Assembly (NCBI GenBank): GCA_902786725.1
Contig: CADADP010000004.1
Coordinates: 1-64,000 of the forward strand
Length of the DNA stretch: 64,000 nt
DNA from: an uncultured Bacteroidales bacterium
GTDB taxonomy: Bacteria; Bacteroidota; Bacteroidia; Bacteroidales; Muribaculaceae
Reading direction: 5' to 3'
Positions within the stretch are counted from its first letter, which is position 1, and every line of letters starts with the position of its first letter. The notes below the pieces were generated by a model. That model was not told the DNA's origin and made no database searches. It worked only from the letters and a program-made list of their open reading frames with translations. The position numbers and the translations under genes were made by a program. Shown piece after piece: positions 8,003 to 16,878 of the stretch.

Positions 8003-9297
8003 TGGCGTGTCGGGTGGGCTTGGCTGAACGGGTTCCATGCCTGGATGGCGAAGTACGCGAAAATAAACGCGAGGTATGCGTTGCGAAGCGAGTCGGTGTA
8101 GAGGTAGAGAAGCAGAATGGAGAAAAAGAGGTAGAGTTGGAGATTATTATTGGGCTTATGGCCGGAGAGTTGCGGGAACAGAATCAGCCATAAGAAGAAA
8201 GCGAGAGTTAGAATCAGACCTATGAATCCCACCTGAATGATAACGTGGAAGGCATAGGGTATGGTGCCAGAAAAGAGCCACTTGTAGTCGTTGAAGAAAT
8301 CGGAGTCGGCAACGATGGTGCCGCCCTTGAAGTGTCCCACGCCATATCCTGTGAGCCGGTGCCCCGGGTTTTCGCTGAACACTTCGTCGAGCAGAATGAA
8401 CTTGGTGAAACGCGGGATGTCGGTAACCTCATCGGAGTCGTTGTCGATAATCCACTTGGCGTATTTCTCGTTTTCGTCGTCTTCGGCCAGTAGGTAGCCC
8501 TCGATGTAGTAGTCGATAGAGAAGACGTCGCCCATGGAGCCGCCGGTTGAAACCACATAGGCCGTGGCCCCGCCCCAGATTAGTAGCAGAATGGCAGGCA
8601 CGGCAAAGATGAGCCGGATAAAGATTTTGCGGTTGATGGGAATGAGAAAGATGAAGTACATGGCCAAGAAGAAGAAACTGATTTTGGTCTCGTTGAGGAA
8701 CGAAGGTATGAGAAGCAGAATCAGAATTATGTTGTCGGCGATGCTTACGAGAAAGTTATCGGGGTTAACGCATTTCTGCATCAGATAGAACGAAGCGGCG
8801 TAGATTAGAGTGGAGATGATGCCGGAATGAGAGTTACCGAGCGAGCCCCCCACGTGGTCACCGGCGCCGTAACGGATGAATTGCTCCACGATGCAGAACA
8901 CCTGAACCAAGAGGAAAATGAATAGGGCCTTGTCGAAAGAGAGAGAGAAGTCTCGCCATCGTTGCTCGTTGAGCATGAAGTAGCGGAGAATTGGCAAGAC
9001 GAAGATGTAGGCGATGAAGTCGCGCATGCCATTGAGGTAGAAGAGCAGGTCCATGCCGTTGAATATGAGAGTGACGGTAGCGGTGAAGCCCAGAGTGACG
9101 GCACCGATAATCAGGTCACGCTTGTCGCTGATGGTGAATAAGCCCAAAATCACAATGACCGCGTCGAAGAGCAGGTTGATGTAGGAGGACAAGTCGGCCA
9201 GCGGCGGAATTAACTCTTCGGAGATGAAGCCCCAAGTGAGCCTTATCCACAAGGCGGATAGCAAGACTTGTTTTATGAGTTGGCTTCGGTGGAGCAT
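7999..9297 (-). CDS. Probable polysaccharide polymerase/ligase, Wzy/O-antigen-ligase-like
   Basis: A 432-residue polytopic membrane protein with about ten hydrophobic segments. A large hydrophilic loop of about 100 residues, rich in Asp and Glu, lies after roughly residue 250. The loop ends in a GYGVGHF segment of the kind seen in Wzy/WaaL proteins, followed by further membrane segments. Sequence in this class is poorly conserved, so the call rests on topology and on its place between flippase and co-polymerase genes. It would polymerise repeat units on the periplasmic side. It overlaps the flippase start by 4 bp and follows the kinase gene by 50 bp. Confidence 0.75.
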   Translation of the reverse strand: MLHRSQLIKQVLLSALWIRLTWGFISEELIPPLADLSSYINLLFDAVIVILGLFTISDKRDLIIGAVTLGFTATVTLIFNGMDLLFYLNGMRDFIAYIFVLPILRYFMLNEQRWRDFSLSFDKALFIFLLVQVFCIVEQFIRYGAGDHVGGSLGNSHSGIISTLIYAASFYLMQKCVNPDNFLVSIADNIILILLLIPSFLNETKISFFFLAMYFIFLIPINRKIFIRLIFAVPAILLLIWGGATAYVVSTGGSMGDVFSIDYYIEGYLLAEDDENEKYAKWIIDNDSDEVTDIPRFTKFILLDEVFSENPGHRLTGYGVGHFKGGTIVADSDFFNDYKWLFSGTIPYAFHVIIQVGFIGLILTLAFFLWLILFPQLSGHKPNNNLQLYLFFSILLLYLYTDSLRNAYLAFIFAYFAIQAWNPFSQAHPTRQ

Positions 9298-9347
9298 AGC
9301 GGCGTTGTGGCGAAAGGGCTGGTGGTATCCGTGGGGGGTAACAGATG

Positions 9348-11669
9348 TTAATCCTCAGATGAACCGTAGCCGTAGGTTTGAGAACTGTTGAGCTTGGTGT
9401 CGTTGAGCACGATAGCCGAGTTGTGAAGTTGTCCGCGCGCCACTGCGTCGTTGAAGATCTTGAGCGTGTTTCGTTTTGTGAAGTTAGCCCTTGTGACGAA
9501 GATGGTGGCGTGTGTGAACTTAGCGAGCGAGAACGTGTCGCTGATAACGCCTATGGGAGCCGAGTCGAGGATGATGATGTCGTAGGCACGGGAGAGTTCG
9601 GCCATGAGTTGCTCGGTACGGTCGCTCACGAGCAGTTCGGAAGGGTTAGGCGGAATGGCCCCGCCGACGAAGACGTCGAGGTTGTCGATATCCGGTACTT
9701 GCTGGGCAATCTGCTCGAGTTGCGTTGAGCTCTGAGCCAGATAAGAAGTGACCCCCGGCATGGATTTGAGTCGGAGCGCGTCGGCCAGTTGCGGATTGCG
9801 AATGTCCATACCCACGAGAGCCACTCGCTTACCGAGCAACGCGAACGAGGCGGCGATGTTGATGCTGATGAAAGATTTACCCTCACCGCTGACCGAAGAA
9901 GTGACGAGCACCACCTTGTCGTCGGGCGATGGCAGCATGAACTGCAAGTTGTTGCGCACAAGTTTGAAGAGTTCCACAATAGAAGAGTTCTTACCCGGGA
10001 GCACCACGAGCGATGTGGCGTGCCGATTGTTGCAAATCTCGCCCAGTATGGGAGCCGTGGTTAGCGACGCGAGTTCTTCTTGCGACGCGAACTTGGTGTT
10101 GAGCAAATTCTTGAGGTAGAGCAGGACGATGGGGATAATGAGTCCGATGAGAAGAGCGAGTCCGATAACGAGAGATGCCTTGGGGCTGTCGGGGCGCGTC
10201 TGAGAGTACGGCTTGTCGATGACTTTCCCCTTAGGTGCGGTGACGGCAAGCGTGAGTGAGTTCTCCTCGCGTTTCTGCAGCAGGAAAGTGTAGAGGGCGT
10301 TCTGTATGCCCTGCTCGCGGTAGAGGTCGAGCGCTTTGCGTTCCTGAGCCGGCATGCTGCTCATCTGCCCCAGCGACGAGTTGCTTACGCTCTTGGCCTG
10401 GCTGATTTGCACCTGCAGAGCGCTGAGAGTGTTGTTGATGCCATGCTCCACGTTGGTTCTCATGTGTTGGATTTGCGCGTCGAGTTCCTGTAGCGCCTGG
10501 TTGTTGGGCAGCGCGCTGCCTTCGAGTTTCATGCGCTTCATAATCAGTCCGTTGTAGGCAGCGATAGAGCCGGAAGCCGAAGTGGAGTCGGCGCTGAACG
10601 GAATGTAAGCGTACTTGTTGTCGGGGTTCTTGATAAAGTCCTTAATCATGGCCACGATGCGATATCGCGTCTCGAGGGTGATGGCACGTTGCGCGGCATA
10701 TTCCTGCTTGTTGATGACAGCTTTAGCCTGCTGGCCGACGTCCACGATGTTGTTTCGGCGCTTGAATTCCTCGATATTCGACTCGCTCTTAGCCAGGTCG
10801 TTGTAGATGATAGCGAGGCGCTCGTCGATGAACTTGCCGGTATTTAGAGCGTTGTCGTTCTTTTCTTGCTGGTTGCGGTCGTTATAGATGCGTTCGAGAG
10901 TGTTAAGAATGTCTTTGCCGCGTTGCTTGTTAGAGTCGGCCACGCGAAGGTAGATAACGTTAGCTTTTTTTGAAGCCACTTTGACATACATCTTAGTGAG
11001 CAGGTATTCCGACATCATGTCGTTGCTGGAGACGGCCACGTTGATGGCGACTTCCTTGCCGGGCTTGTAGTGCTTAGTTTTCTTAACGAGGTAGATGCCG
11101 TAGGGCGTCTTGACGGTAGCCGGCAGCTGAGTGTCGTTGATCTGAGTGAGAGTGGTGAACAGACCGCGTTTAACCTTGATGTCGGCTTTGCCCGATTTGA
11201 GCAGTTTTACCTTGAACTGCAGGGCAGTGGAAAGCGTGTCGAATAGTTCGGCCGGCGCGTCGATTTCGATGGGCGAGGTGTTGTAGTGGTTCACCTTCTT
11301 GAGCAGGTTTTTCTTCTCGAAGTATGTGCGGTTGATTTTGAGTTCACGAATTACGTCCTTCCTGATTTCGTGCGAGTTGATGACAAAAAGTTCGTCGTCA
11401 ACCTTGGACCCGCCGAGCCCACCGGTAAGATTCTTGAGCAGTGCTGCCGAAGAGCCTGTGGCCGCGCCCGATTTCTCGTCGTTGATTAGAATGTTGGAGA
11501 TGATGAGGTAGGTGTTTGGCGTTCTATAGAGATAGACACCGGCGACGAGCAGGCACAGGAGCAGTGATGCGAGAAATAGCCACCAGTACTTGGAATACTT
11601 GGCGATGATAGAGCTGAAGTCGATGTACTGCTGCGGTTGTTCGGGCGGGTATTTGGCAGGATTGTTCAT
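9348..11669 (-). CDS. Polysaccharide co-polymerase/BY-kinase (Wzc type)
   Basis: A 773-residue inner-membrane protein that sets chain length and gates export. A first membrane segment lies at about residues 30-50, then a long periplasmic Wzz-like domain with coiled-coil stretches, and a second membrane segment before the cytoplasmic kinase. The kinase has Walker A (SSVSGEGKS, GEGKS at 595-599), Walker A' (VALVGMDIRNP) and Walker B (DIIILDSAPIG). The C-terminal tyrosine tail is very short, with only two tyrosines in TYGYG. It lies 32 bp downstream of wza and 50 bp upstream of the polymerase gene, all leftward. Confidence 0.93.
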   Translation of the reverse strand: MNNPAKYPPEQPQQYIDFSSIIAKYSKYWWLFLASLLLCLLVAGVYLYRTPNTYLIISNILINDEKSGAATGSSAALLKNLTGGLGGSKVDDELFVINSHEIRKDVIRELKINRTYFEKKNLLKKVNHYNTSPIEIDAPAELFDTLSTALQFKVKLLKSGKADIKVKRGLFTTLTQINDTQLPATVKTPYGIYLVKKTKHYKPGKEVAINVAVSSNDMMSEYLLTKMYVKVASKKANVIYLRVADSNKQRGKDILNTLERIYNDRNQQEKNDNALNTGKFIDERLAIIYNDLAKSESNIEEFKRRNNIVDVGQQAKAVINKQEYAAQRAITLETRYRIVAMIKDFIKNPDNKYAYIPFSADSTSASGSIAAYNGLIMKRMKLEGSALPNNQALQELDAQIQHMRTNVEHGINNTLSALQVQISQAKSVSNSSLGQMSSMPAQERKALDLYREQGIQNALYTFLLQKREENSLTLAVTAPKGKVIDKPYSQTRPDSPKASLVIGLALLIGLIIPIVLLYLKNLLNTKFASQEELASLTTAPILGEICNNRHATSLVVLPGKNSSIVELFKLVRNNLQFMLPSPDDKVVLVTSSVSGEGKSFISINIAASFALLGKRVALVGMDIRNPQLADALRLKSMPGVTSYLAQSSTQLEQIAQQVPDIDNLDVFVGGAIPPNPSELLVSDRTEQLMAELSRAYDIIILDSAPIGVISDTFSLAKFTHATIFVTRANFTKRNTLKIFNDAVARGQLHNSAIVLNDTKLNSSQTYGYGSSED

Positions 11670-11701
11670 TTTGTGCGATTTATTTAGACTTGATGCGAAA
11701 G

Positions 11702-12517
11702 TTACTTGATAGCGAGTGCTATTACCAGAGAAGTGATAACCGAGACCGCGCTGACGATGGTGGAAACCACCGATAGTTTGAAAGCGTTGTTTTGGTTGTA
11801 TTTAGAGTTGTCAACACGGATTTGGTTGGGCGTTACATAGATGGCGTCGTTCTGCTTGAGCATGAAGTAGGGCGAGGACACCACCCGGCTGTTGGTAAGG
11901 TCGAGTTTGTGGTATGTTCTGGAGCCGTTTTCCTCGCGCACGATGATAACGTTGTCGCGCCGGGCAAATTCGGTAAGGTCACCGGCTTCGGCCAGGGCGT
12001 CGAAAACGGTGAAATGTTTTTTTGAGACCTGAACCCGCTTAGGCTCTTTAACCTCTCCGAGCACGTTGACGAAGAAGTTGACCAGCTGCACGTTGACGTA
12101 AGGGTCCTTGACCGAAGCGGCCACTTGCGCGTGAATGTTCTCGGCAATCTGCTCGGTGGTGAGTCCGGTGACGTGAATTTTACCCAATACGGGGAAATTG
12201 ATAAAACCTTTTTGGTCCACGATATAAGTTTGCTGCGAGGGTTGCGTTGCGGCGTTGATAGAAGCCCTCTTAGCCGGGTTGGCCAGAGGGAGGTTATAGT
12301 TGGCTGTGGCTTCGGGCGAAGAGGATGTGACAGTGATGAGCAACTCGTCGTCGGGGGCGATGAGAATGTCGAGGTTCCCGGTGGGGTTAGCAACGAGCGT
12401 GCCATCGGGTATGCTGTCGATGTCTTTAAAATAAGCAAGGGAGTTGTCCTTGGTTGTGGAGCACGATGCCAGCAGTATGGTGAATGCCGCGATGGCAAGA
12501 TGAGTAAATGACTTCAT
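11702..12517 (-). CDS. Outer-membrane polysaccharide export lipoprotein, Wza/BexD type
   Basis: A 271-residue lipoprotein. The signal peptide ends in the lipobox LASC with lipid-acceptor C19. The polysaccharide-export domain follows (IAPDDELLITVTSSSPEA), then a SLBB-like region (GFINFPVLGKIHVTGLT) and a second domain (VNVLGEVKEPKRV). The C-terminus is a hydrophobic segment of about 20 residues, matching the amphipathic or membrane helix by which Wza-like proteins cross the outer membrane. First gene of the leftward export operon. Confidence 0.93.
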   Translation of the reverse strand: MKSFTHLAIAAFTILLASCSTTKDNSLAYFKDIDSIPDGTLVANPTGNLDILIAPDDELLITVTSSSPEATANYNLPLANPAKRASINAATQPSQQTYIVDQKGFINFPVLGKIHVTGLTTEQIAENIHAQVAASVKDPYVNVQLVNFFVNVLGEVKEPKRVQVSKKHFTVFDALAEAGDLTEFARRDNVIIVREENGSRTYHKLDLTNSRVVSSPYFMLKQNDAIYVTPNQIRVDNSKYNQNNAFKLSVVSTIVSAVSVITSLVIALAIK

Positions 12518-12665
12518 GAAGCTAAGCTAAAAAATTAATATTAATCATTACTATAGATAACGAGCCACGGTGGATTTTATTGTAGGTGTGTTCTATAAAT
12601 TTTAGAAACCACCTACTATATAATGTTATTTTTATGCACAGTGGGCGAGATTGCGAAAAAATGAT

Positions 12666-12673
12666 TAATTTTG
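12666..12673 (+). promoter_or_regulatory. -7 promoter element for the membrane GT2 operon
   Basis: TAATTTTG matches TAnnTTTG and lies 28 bp before the ATG at 12702. No clear -33 element is found at the expected distance. The 184-bp gap between the divergent wza and GT2 genes must hold promoters for both directions. Confidence 0.4.
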
Positions 12674-12701
12674 TTGTTTTGAAACGCGAAAACGGAGAGA
12701 A

Positions 12702-13892
12702 ATGACGATCGGAATGAATATAGAGACCCTTATTGTGGGCTTGTCTGCAGTGGCGATGCTACTGGCCACGGTATATGCGTTGTGGCGCTGGAGCCGTGTG
12801 CGCAGGTTGCGCCGTTACGTGTCGGCCGAAGGAGCCAGAGAATACTGCGATGAGGCTGAGATGCCCACGGTGTCGGTGGTGGTGTATGCCAGCGAGGACG
12901 CCGCCGGGCTGGAGCGGAATTTGCCCCTGTTGCTGTCGCAGCGGTACCCCAAGCCCTATGAGGTGATAGTGGTGAACGACGGCGCGTGGGACAACAGCGG
13001 CGATGTGGTGAGCGCGATGATGGCTGTGGATAGCCGGCTGAGGCTTACGTTCGCGCCACGCGAGGCCCGCGGGTTGTCGCGCAAGAAATTGTCGCTGATG
13101 ATAGGCGTTAAGGCCGCGAAGGGCAGCGAAGTGGTGGTGATAACGAACGCCAACTGTGAGCCTGCGAGCGATGAGTGGTTGCTGAAGATATGCCGCGGTT
13201 TTGTTGCCGGCGTGGATGTGGTGGCCGGTTACTCGGTTCCCTGCTACGCTGAAGACAGAGGCTTGTGGCGCCGCTATCGCGTGTGGGACACGGTGCGAGT
13301 GGGGATGCAATATGTGAACAGCGCGGTGAAGGGCAAGATGTATCGCGGCACGAGCGATAATCTGGCCTTCCGTCGCGAGGCGTTTTTCGCTCATGGCGGC
13401 TATGCTCGGTCGCTGGGGCTGAAATGGGGCGAGGACGACGTGTGGCTCAGGAGCGTGGTGAAACGCGGCAACGCCAGAATGGAACTGGCGGCAGAGTCGC
13501 TGATGACGGCGCACTACGATGACCCCAAGCGGGCGCATAAAGAGTTGAAACTGAGGCGCGATTTCACGTCGCGGTTTGTACGGCGGAAGCAATTTCTGGT
13601 GGACGGACTGATGTCGGCGATGAACTACGGCCGAGTGTGCGCTCTGGTGGCCGCTGTGGCCCTTGCCGCGGCAACGGGCAACTGGTGGCTGCTGGGAGCA
13701 GTGGCCGCTCTGTGGCTGTGTGCCGTGTGTGTGAACATATCACTCTATAACAAAGAAGCCCGATTGCTGCACGCGCCGCGGCTGATTGCCAATGTGCCGC
13801 TTCAGGCCCTGTGGACGCCGGTGGTGAACTTGCGATACCGAATGGCCGGACGCAAGGCGCGAAGAGGCTACTATACTACTACGCTTGAGTGA
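12702..13892 (+). CDS. Membrane-anchored glycosyltransferase family 2
   Basis: A 396-residue GT2 protein with one N-terminal membrane helix (about residues 7-27) and two C-terminal helices (about 305-345). The GT-A core is recognisable: VSVVVYASEDAAGLE, VIVVNDGAWDNSGD, RGLSRKKLSL, and GEDDVWLR at the catalytic-base position. The metal-binding DxD is replaced by N149-A-N151 in VITNANCEP, so activity or metal use may be unusual. It probably works on lipid-linked glycans at the inner membrane. First gene of a rightward trio with two acyltransferases, 9 bp from the next. An alternative ATG lies four codons in (12714). Confidence 0.85.
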   Translation: MTIGMNIETLIVGLSAVAMLLATVYALWRWSRVRRLRRYVSAEGAREYCDEAEMPTVSVVVYASEDAAGLERNLPLLLSQRYPKPYEVIVVNDGAWDNSGDVVSAMMAVDSRLRLTFAPREARGLSRKKLSLMIGVKAAKGSEVVVITNANCEPASDEWLLKICRGFVAGVDVVAGYSVPCYAEDRGLWRRYRVWDTVRVGMQYVNSAVKGKMYRGTSDNLAFRREAFFAHGGYARSLGLKWGEDDVWLRSVVKRGNARMELAAESLMTAHYDDPKRAHKELKLRRDFTSRFVRRKQFLVDGLMSAMNYGRVCALVAAVALAAATGNWWLLGAVAALWLCAVCVNISLYNKEARLLHAPRLIANVPLQALWTPVVNLRYRMAGRKARRGYYTTTLE

Positions 13893-13901
13893 AAATCAGG
13901 G

Positions 13902-14984
13902 ATGATGTCGCAGGCTAAACGAGGAAATATCAAGTTCTTTACGTCGTGGCGGGGTGTTGCGGCGCTAGCGGCGTTTTTTATCCACAACGGGTACTCCGAC
14001 GAGTTGTGCGCGCTGGGGTGGTCGAGCATGATGTTTTTCTTTGTGATGAGCGGATTCCTGATGATGATGCACCATGATGCCGATGACCTGCGGCGGCGAG
14101 GGCTGAAGAACTTCTGGAGCAGGAAGTTGGGTAAAATCTACCTGATACACTGGGCCGCACTGGCGCTGTTGCTGTTGCTGATGCTGTGGCATCGCGGCAA
14201 TGTGGGCGACTGGCGCGCGCTTGTGCCCAACGTGCTGCTGGTTCACTGTTATATTCCTGTGAGAGAGGTGTTTATATCGTATAATGGTGTAACGTGGTTT
14301 CTGAGCGGGATAGTGTTGTGCTACGTGTGCTATCCGTTGCTGCTGAGGTACACCGGCAGCGCATCGCGGTGGTGCGTGATAGCCGTGACTGCTGTGGTGT
14401 ATGCCGTGGTGGCGTATAAGGCCGACGCGCGGCAAGGTGTGTATCTGTATGTGTTTCCGCCGCTGCGACTTGTGGAGTTTATGCTGGGGATGGAGGCGTA
14501 TAAGCTGTATGAGCGATTGCGTGGGCATGACTTGTGGTCGAAGCCGGTTACCGGGGTTGTGGCCGACGCGGCGATAGTTCTGGGTTATGGGCTATTATTG
14601 TGGTACGGCTGGCGTGGAGGCTGCCCGGAGAATTACCAGTATTCGCTGCTATGGTGGCCGTATATGACCGCTGTGGTGGTGACGGCGGCGTGCCTGAGCG
14701 GACATGAGGGACCGCTGGGCCGACTTGCGACATCGATGCCGCTGATGCGACTGGGCGAGATGAGCCTGGAGGTGTTCTTGTTCCACGGTCCTATAGCGGT
14801 GATAGTGGCCTACTTTGTGATACCGCCGGTGAATAAGTTGGGCGGAGGCTTTTTTGACCCGTACCTGCTGGACTTGCCGGTGCTGGCGTGGGTGTATCTG
14901 CTGCCGGTGTTGGCCGGTTCGTGGTATGTTCACAAGAATTTTACGAAACGTATAGACGCGCGTTTGAAGCAGGTATTCGGGTGA
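13902..14984 (+). CDS. Acyltransferase family 3 membrane protein
   Basis: A 360-residue polytopic protein of the acyltransferase-3 family (PF01757), with about ten membrane segments. Near the N-terminus FTSWRGVAALAAFFIHNG carries the conserved Arg and His (R-x10-H pattern). SMMFFFVMSGFLMMM follows, the usual second segment. Such proteins O-acetylate or otherwise acylate surface sugars, so the likely substrate is the capsule made here. It lies 9 bp after the GT2 gene and 1 bp before a related acyltransferase, implying one transcript. Confidence 0.9.
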   Translation: MMSQAKRGNIKFFTSWRGVAALAAFFIHNGYSDELCALGWSSMMFFFVMSGFLMMMHHDADDLRRRGLKNFWSRKLGKIYLIHWAALALLLLLMLWHRGNVGDWRALVPNVLLVHCYIPVREVFISYNGVTWFLSGIVLCYVCYPLLLRYTGSASRWCVIAVTAVVYAVVAYKADARQGVYLYVFPPLRLVEFMLGMEAYKLYERLRGHDLWSKPVTGVVADAAIVLGYGLLLWYGWRGGCPENYQYSLLWWPYMTAVVVTAACLSGHEGPLGRLATSMPLMRLGEMSLEVFLFHGPIAVIVAYFVIPPVNKLGGGFFDPYLLDLPVLAWVYLLPVLAGSWYVHKNFTKRIDARLKQVFG

Positions 14985-14985
14985 T

Positions 14986-16017
14986 ATGATACGGACGTTT
15001 ACATCGTGGCGAGGCCTGCTGGCCGTGGAGGTGGTGCTGTTTCACTACAGCAACAATTATGTGCTGGCGATAGTGACGAGTTTCGCGATGACGTTTTTCT
15101 TTATGGTGAGCGGATTTCAGCTTGCCGGAAAGTATGATTTCGCGGACCTGACGTGGGCCGGTTATCGTCGGTTTATGGGAAGGCGACTATGGCGCGTGTA
15201 TCCGTTGCACGTGGTGGTGCTGGCGCTATTCGCTCTGAAGATGGTGCTGGAATACGCGATGCTTGGCCGGGAGAGCGATCAGTGGGGATATTTCTTGCCA
15301 CAGTTGCTGCTGGTGCAGAGTTGGTTGCCGATAGGTCAGGTGTATCTGAAGTTGAATGGCGTGTCGTGGTTTCTGAGTTCGATAGTGTTTTGCTACGCGT
15401 GTTATCCGGTGCTGGTGCGGTGGCTGCGCGGCCGCCGGCTGTGGGAGCAGGTGCTGGCTGTGGGCTTAGCGCTGGCGGTGATGATGGCGCTGTCGGTGCC
15501 ACTCTCGGGGACCCCTAAGCGGTGGATAGTGTATATTTGCCCGCTGATGCGACTGGTGGATTTTACTGTGGGAATAGTGCTGCGAGGAGTGTATGAGAAG
15601 CATCGGGACCGGTTCTTGAGACAGCGTGGCGTGGTGGCCGAGTTGGTGGCCGAGTTGGCGGTGCTGTGCCTGATAGGAACGCTGTTTGTGCTGCAATATT
15701 ACGATTATCTCGACCGCTTCAATAGCGAGCCGTTTACGCTTGCGCTGAACGCGATGCTGATAACGTTGCTTGCGGCTCACGACCGAGGGGCCGGGTTGCT
15801 GGGTCGGGTGCTGCACTGGCGCGTGCTCGGGTGGCTGGGCAAGGTGAGTTATGAGGTGTATATGCTACAGTTGATAGTGCTGATAATGCTAAAGGCCGTG
15901 TTGAAACTTGCGGGGATTAGCGGTGGTGAGCCGTGGATGTTTGTGGTGTATGCGTGTTGCTTGCTCGGGCTGTCGTGGTTGTGGCACAAATGGCAGGGGC
16001 GGCTCTCGGCGCGATAG
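14986..16017 (+). CDS. Acyltransferase family 3 membrane protein (second copy)
   Basis: A 343-residue relative of the preceding gene, again beginning FTSWRGLLAVEVVLFHYS with the conserved Arg and His, then FAMTFFFMVSGF. About ten membrane segments are visible. The two proteins are alike at the N-terminus and in loops (NGVSWFLSSIVFCYACYPVL against the matching loop in the first copy) but diverge elsewhere, as expected of an old duplication with different acceptor sites. It starts 1 bp after the upstream stop codon and is followed at once by a terminator. Confidence 0.9.
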   Translation: MIRTFTSWRGLLAVEVVLFHYSNNYVLAIVTSFAMTFFFMVSGFQLAGKYDFADLTWAGYRRFMGRRLWRVYPLHVVVLALFALKMVLEYAMLGRESDQWGYFLPQLLLVQSWLPIGQVYLKLNGVSWFLSSIVFCYACYPVLVRWLRGRRLWEQVLAVGLALAVMMALSVPLSGTPKRWIVYICPLMRLVDFTVGIVLRGVYEKHRDRFLRQRGVVAELVAELAVLCLIGTLFVLQYYDYLDRFNSEPFTLALNAMLITLLAAHDRGAGLLGRVLHWRVLGWLGKVSYEVYMLQLIVLIMLKAVLKLAGISGGEPWMFVVYACCLLGLSWLWHKWQGRLSAR

Positions 16018-16063
16018 CGGCGTCCAGGGGGCCTGTTGCAGGGCGCCGATGAGGGGCATTTTT
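16018..16063 (+). terminator. Terminator after the acyltransferase genes
   Basis: CGGCGTCC at 16018-16025 pairs with GGGCGCCG at 16041-16048 with one mismatch. A T5 run follows at 16059-16063. The hairpin begins directly after the stop codon. Confidence 0.55.
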
Positions 16064-16128
16064 AAGAATAGGATGCAATAAAGGCGGGAAAAGTGCGTTA
16101 ATGTACTTAGGAAGTTTTTCCGCGAAAT

Positions 16129-16875
16129 ATGAATAAGACGAGACAAATAAGGGCTTTCGCGCTGCTGGTGACGATGCTGGCGGGCCTGTTGTGCTACGGT
16201 CAGGACAACGACAAGATACTTAACCGCGCGTATGCCGACATGAAGCGCGTTCACTTTGGTTTTTCGGTGGGAATGAATTTTCAGGACCTGAATATAACCA
16301 ATAACGGGCTGGTGACGGAGGACGGTCAGTCGTGGTTTGCTGATGTGCCGAGTCATTCGCCCGGGTTCTGTGTGAACGTGCTGGGTGATTTGCGCTTGGG
16401 TAAGCACGTGAACCTGAGGCTTTCGCCCGGAATGTACTTTGGGAACAAGGTGGTTAAATACATTAACGCATACGGAAATCCTGATGACTTGGAGCCGATG
16501 AATTACCGGCAGAGTCAGAACATAAAGTCGGCGTACGTGGTGATACCGCTGGACGTGAAAGTGTCGTCGCTTCGCTACCATAATATGCGTCCATACTTCA
16601 CAGGCGGTGTGATGGCGCTCTATGACGTGGGAAAGGACCGCCCCGACCAGTTGCGTCTGAAGAACATGGACGTGATGCTCACGGTGGGTCTGGGCTGTGA
16701 CTTTTACCTGCCGTTTTTCAAGTTGTGCCCCGAGGTGAAGTTCTGCTTCGGGTTGCGTAACGTGCTGGAGCGAAACCGTCCTGACCTGCAGGATAGTCCG
16801 GAGATGATGCGTTTCACTGAGAGTGTGAAGAAAGTGATGAACAGCATGGTTGTTCTCACGTTCTACTTTGAATAA
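16129..16875 (+). CDS. porT: PorT-like outer-membrane beta-barrel protein of the type IX secretion system
   Basis: A 248-residue exported protein with a signal peptide ending near residue 25 (LCYGQ). The mature part consists of alternating beta strands: FGFSVGMNFQDLNI, NLRLSPGMYFGNKVV, AYVVIPLDVKVSS, ending in ...LTFYFE with a terminal aromatic residue. This fits the PorT family of eight-stranded barrels needed for T9SS assembly. The immediate downstream genes are the porP-gldKLMN core, which strongly supports the call. Four bp separate it from porP. Confidence 0.85.
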   Translation: MNKTRQIRAFALLVTMLAGLLCYGQDNDKILNRAYADMKRVHFGFSVGMNFQDLNITNNGLVTEDGQSWFADVPSHSPGFCVNVLGDLRLGKHVNLRLSPGMYFGNKVVKYINAYGNPDDLEPMNYRQSQNIKSAYVVIPLDVKVSSLRYHNMRPYFTGGVMALYDVGKDRPDQLRLKNMDVMLTVGLGCDFYLPFFKLCPEVKFCFGLRNVLERNRPDLQDSPEMMRFTESVKKVMNSMVVLTFYFE

Positions 16876-16878
16876 TAG

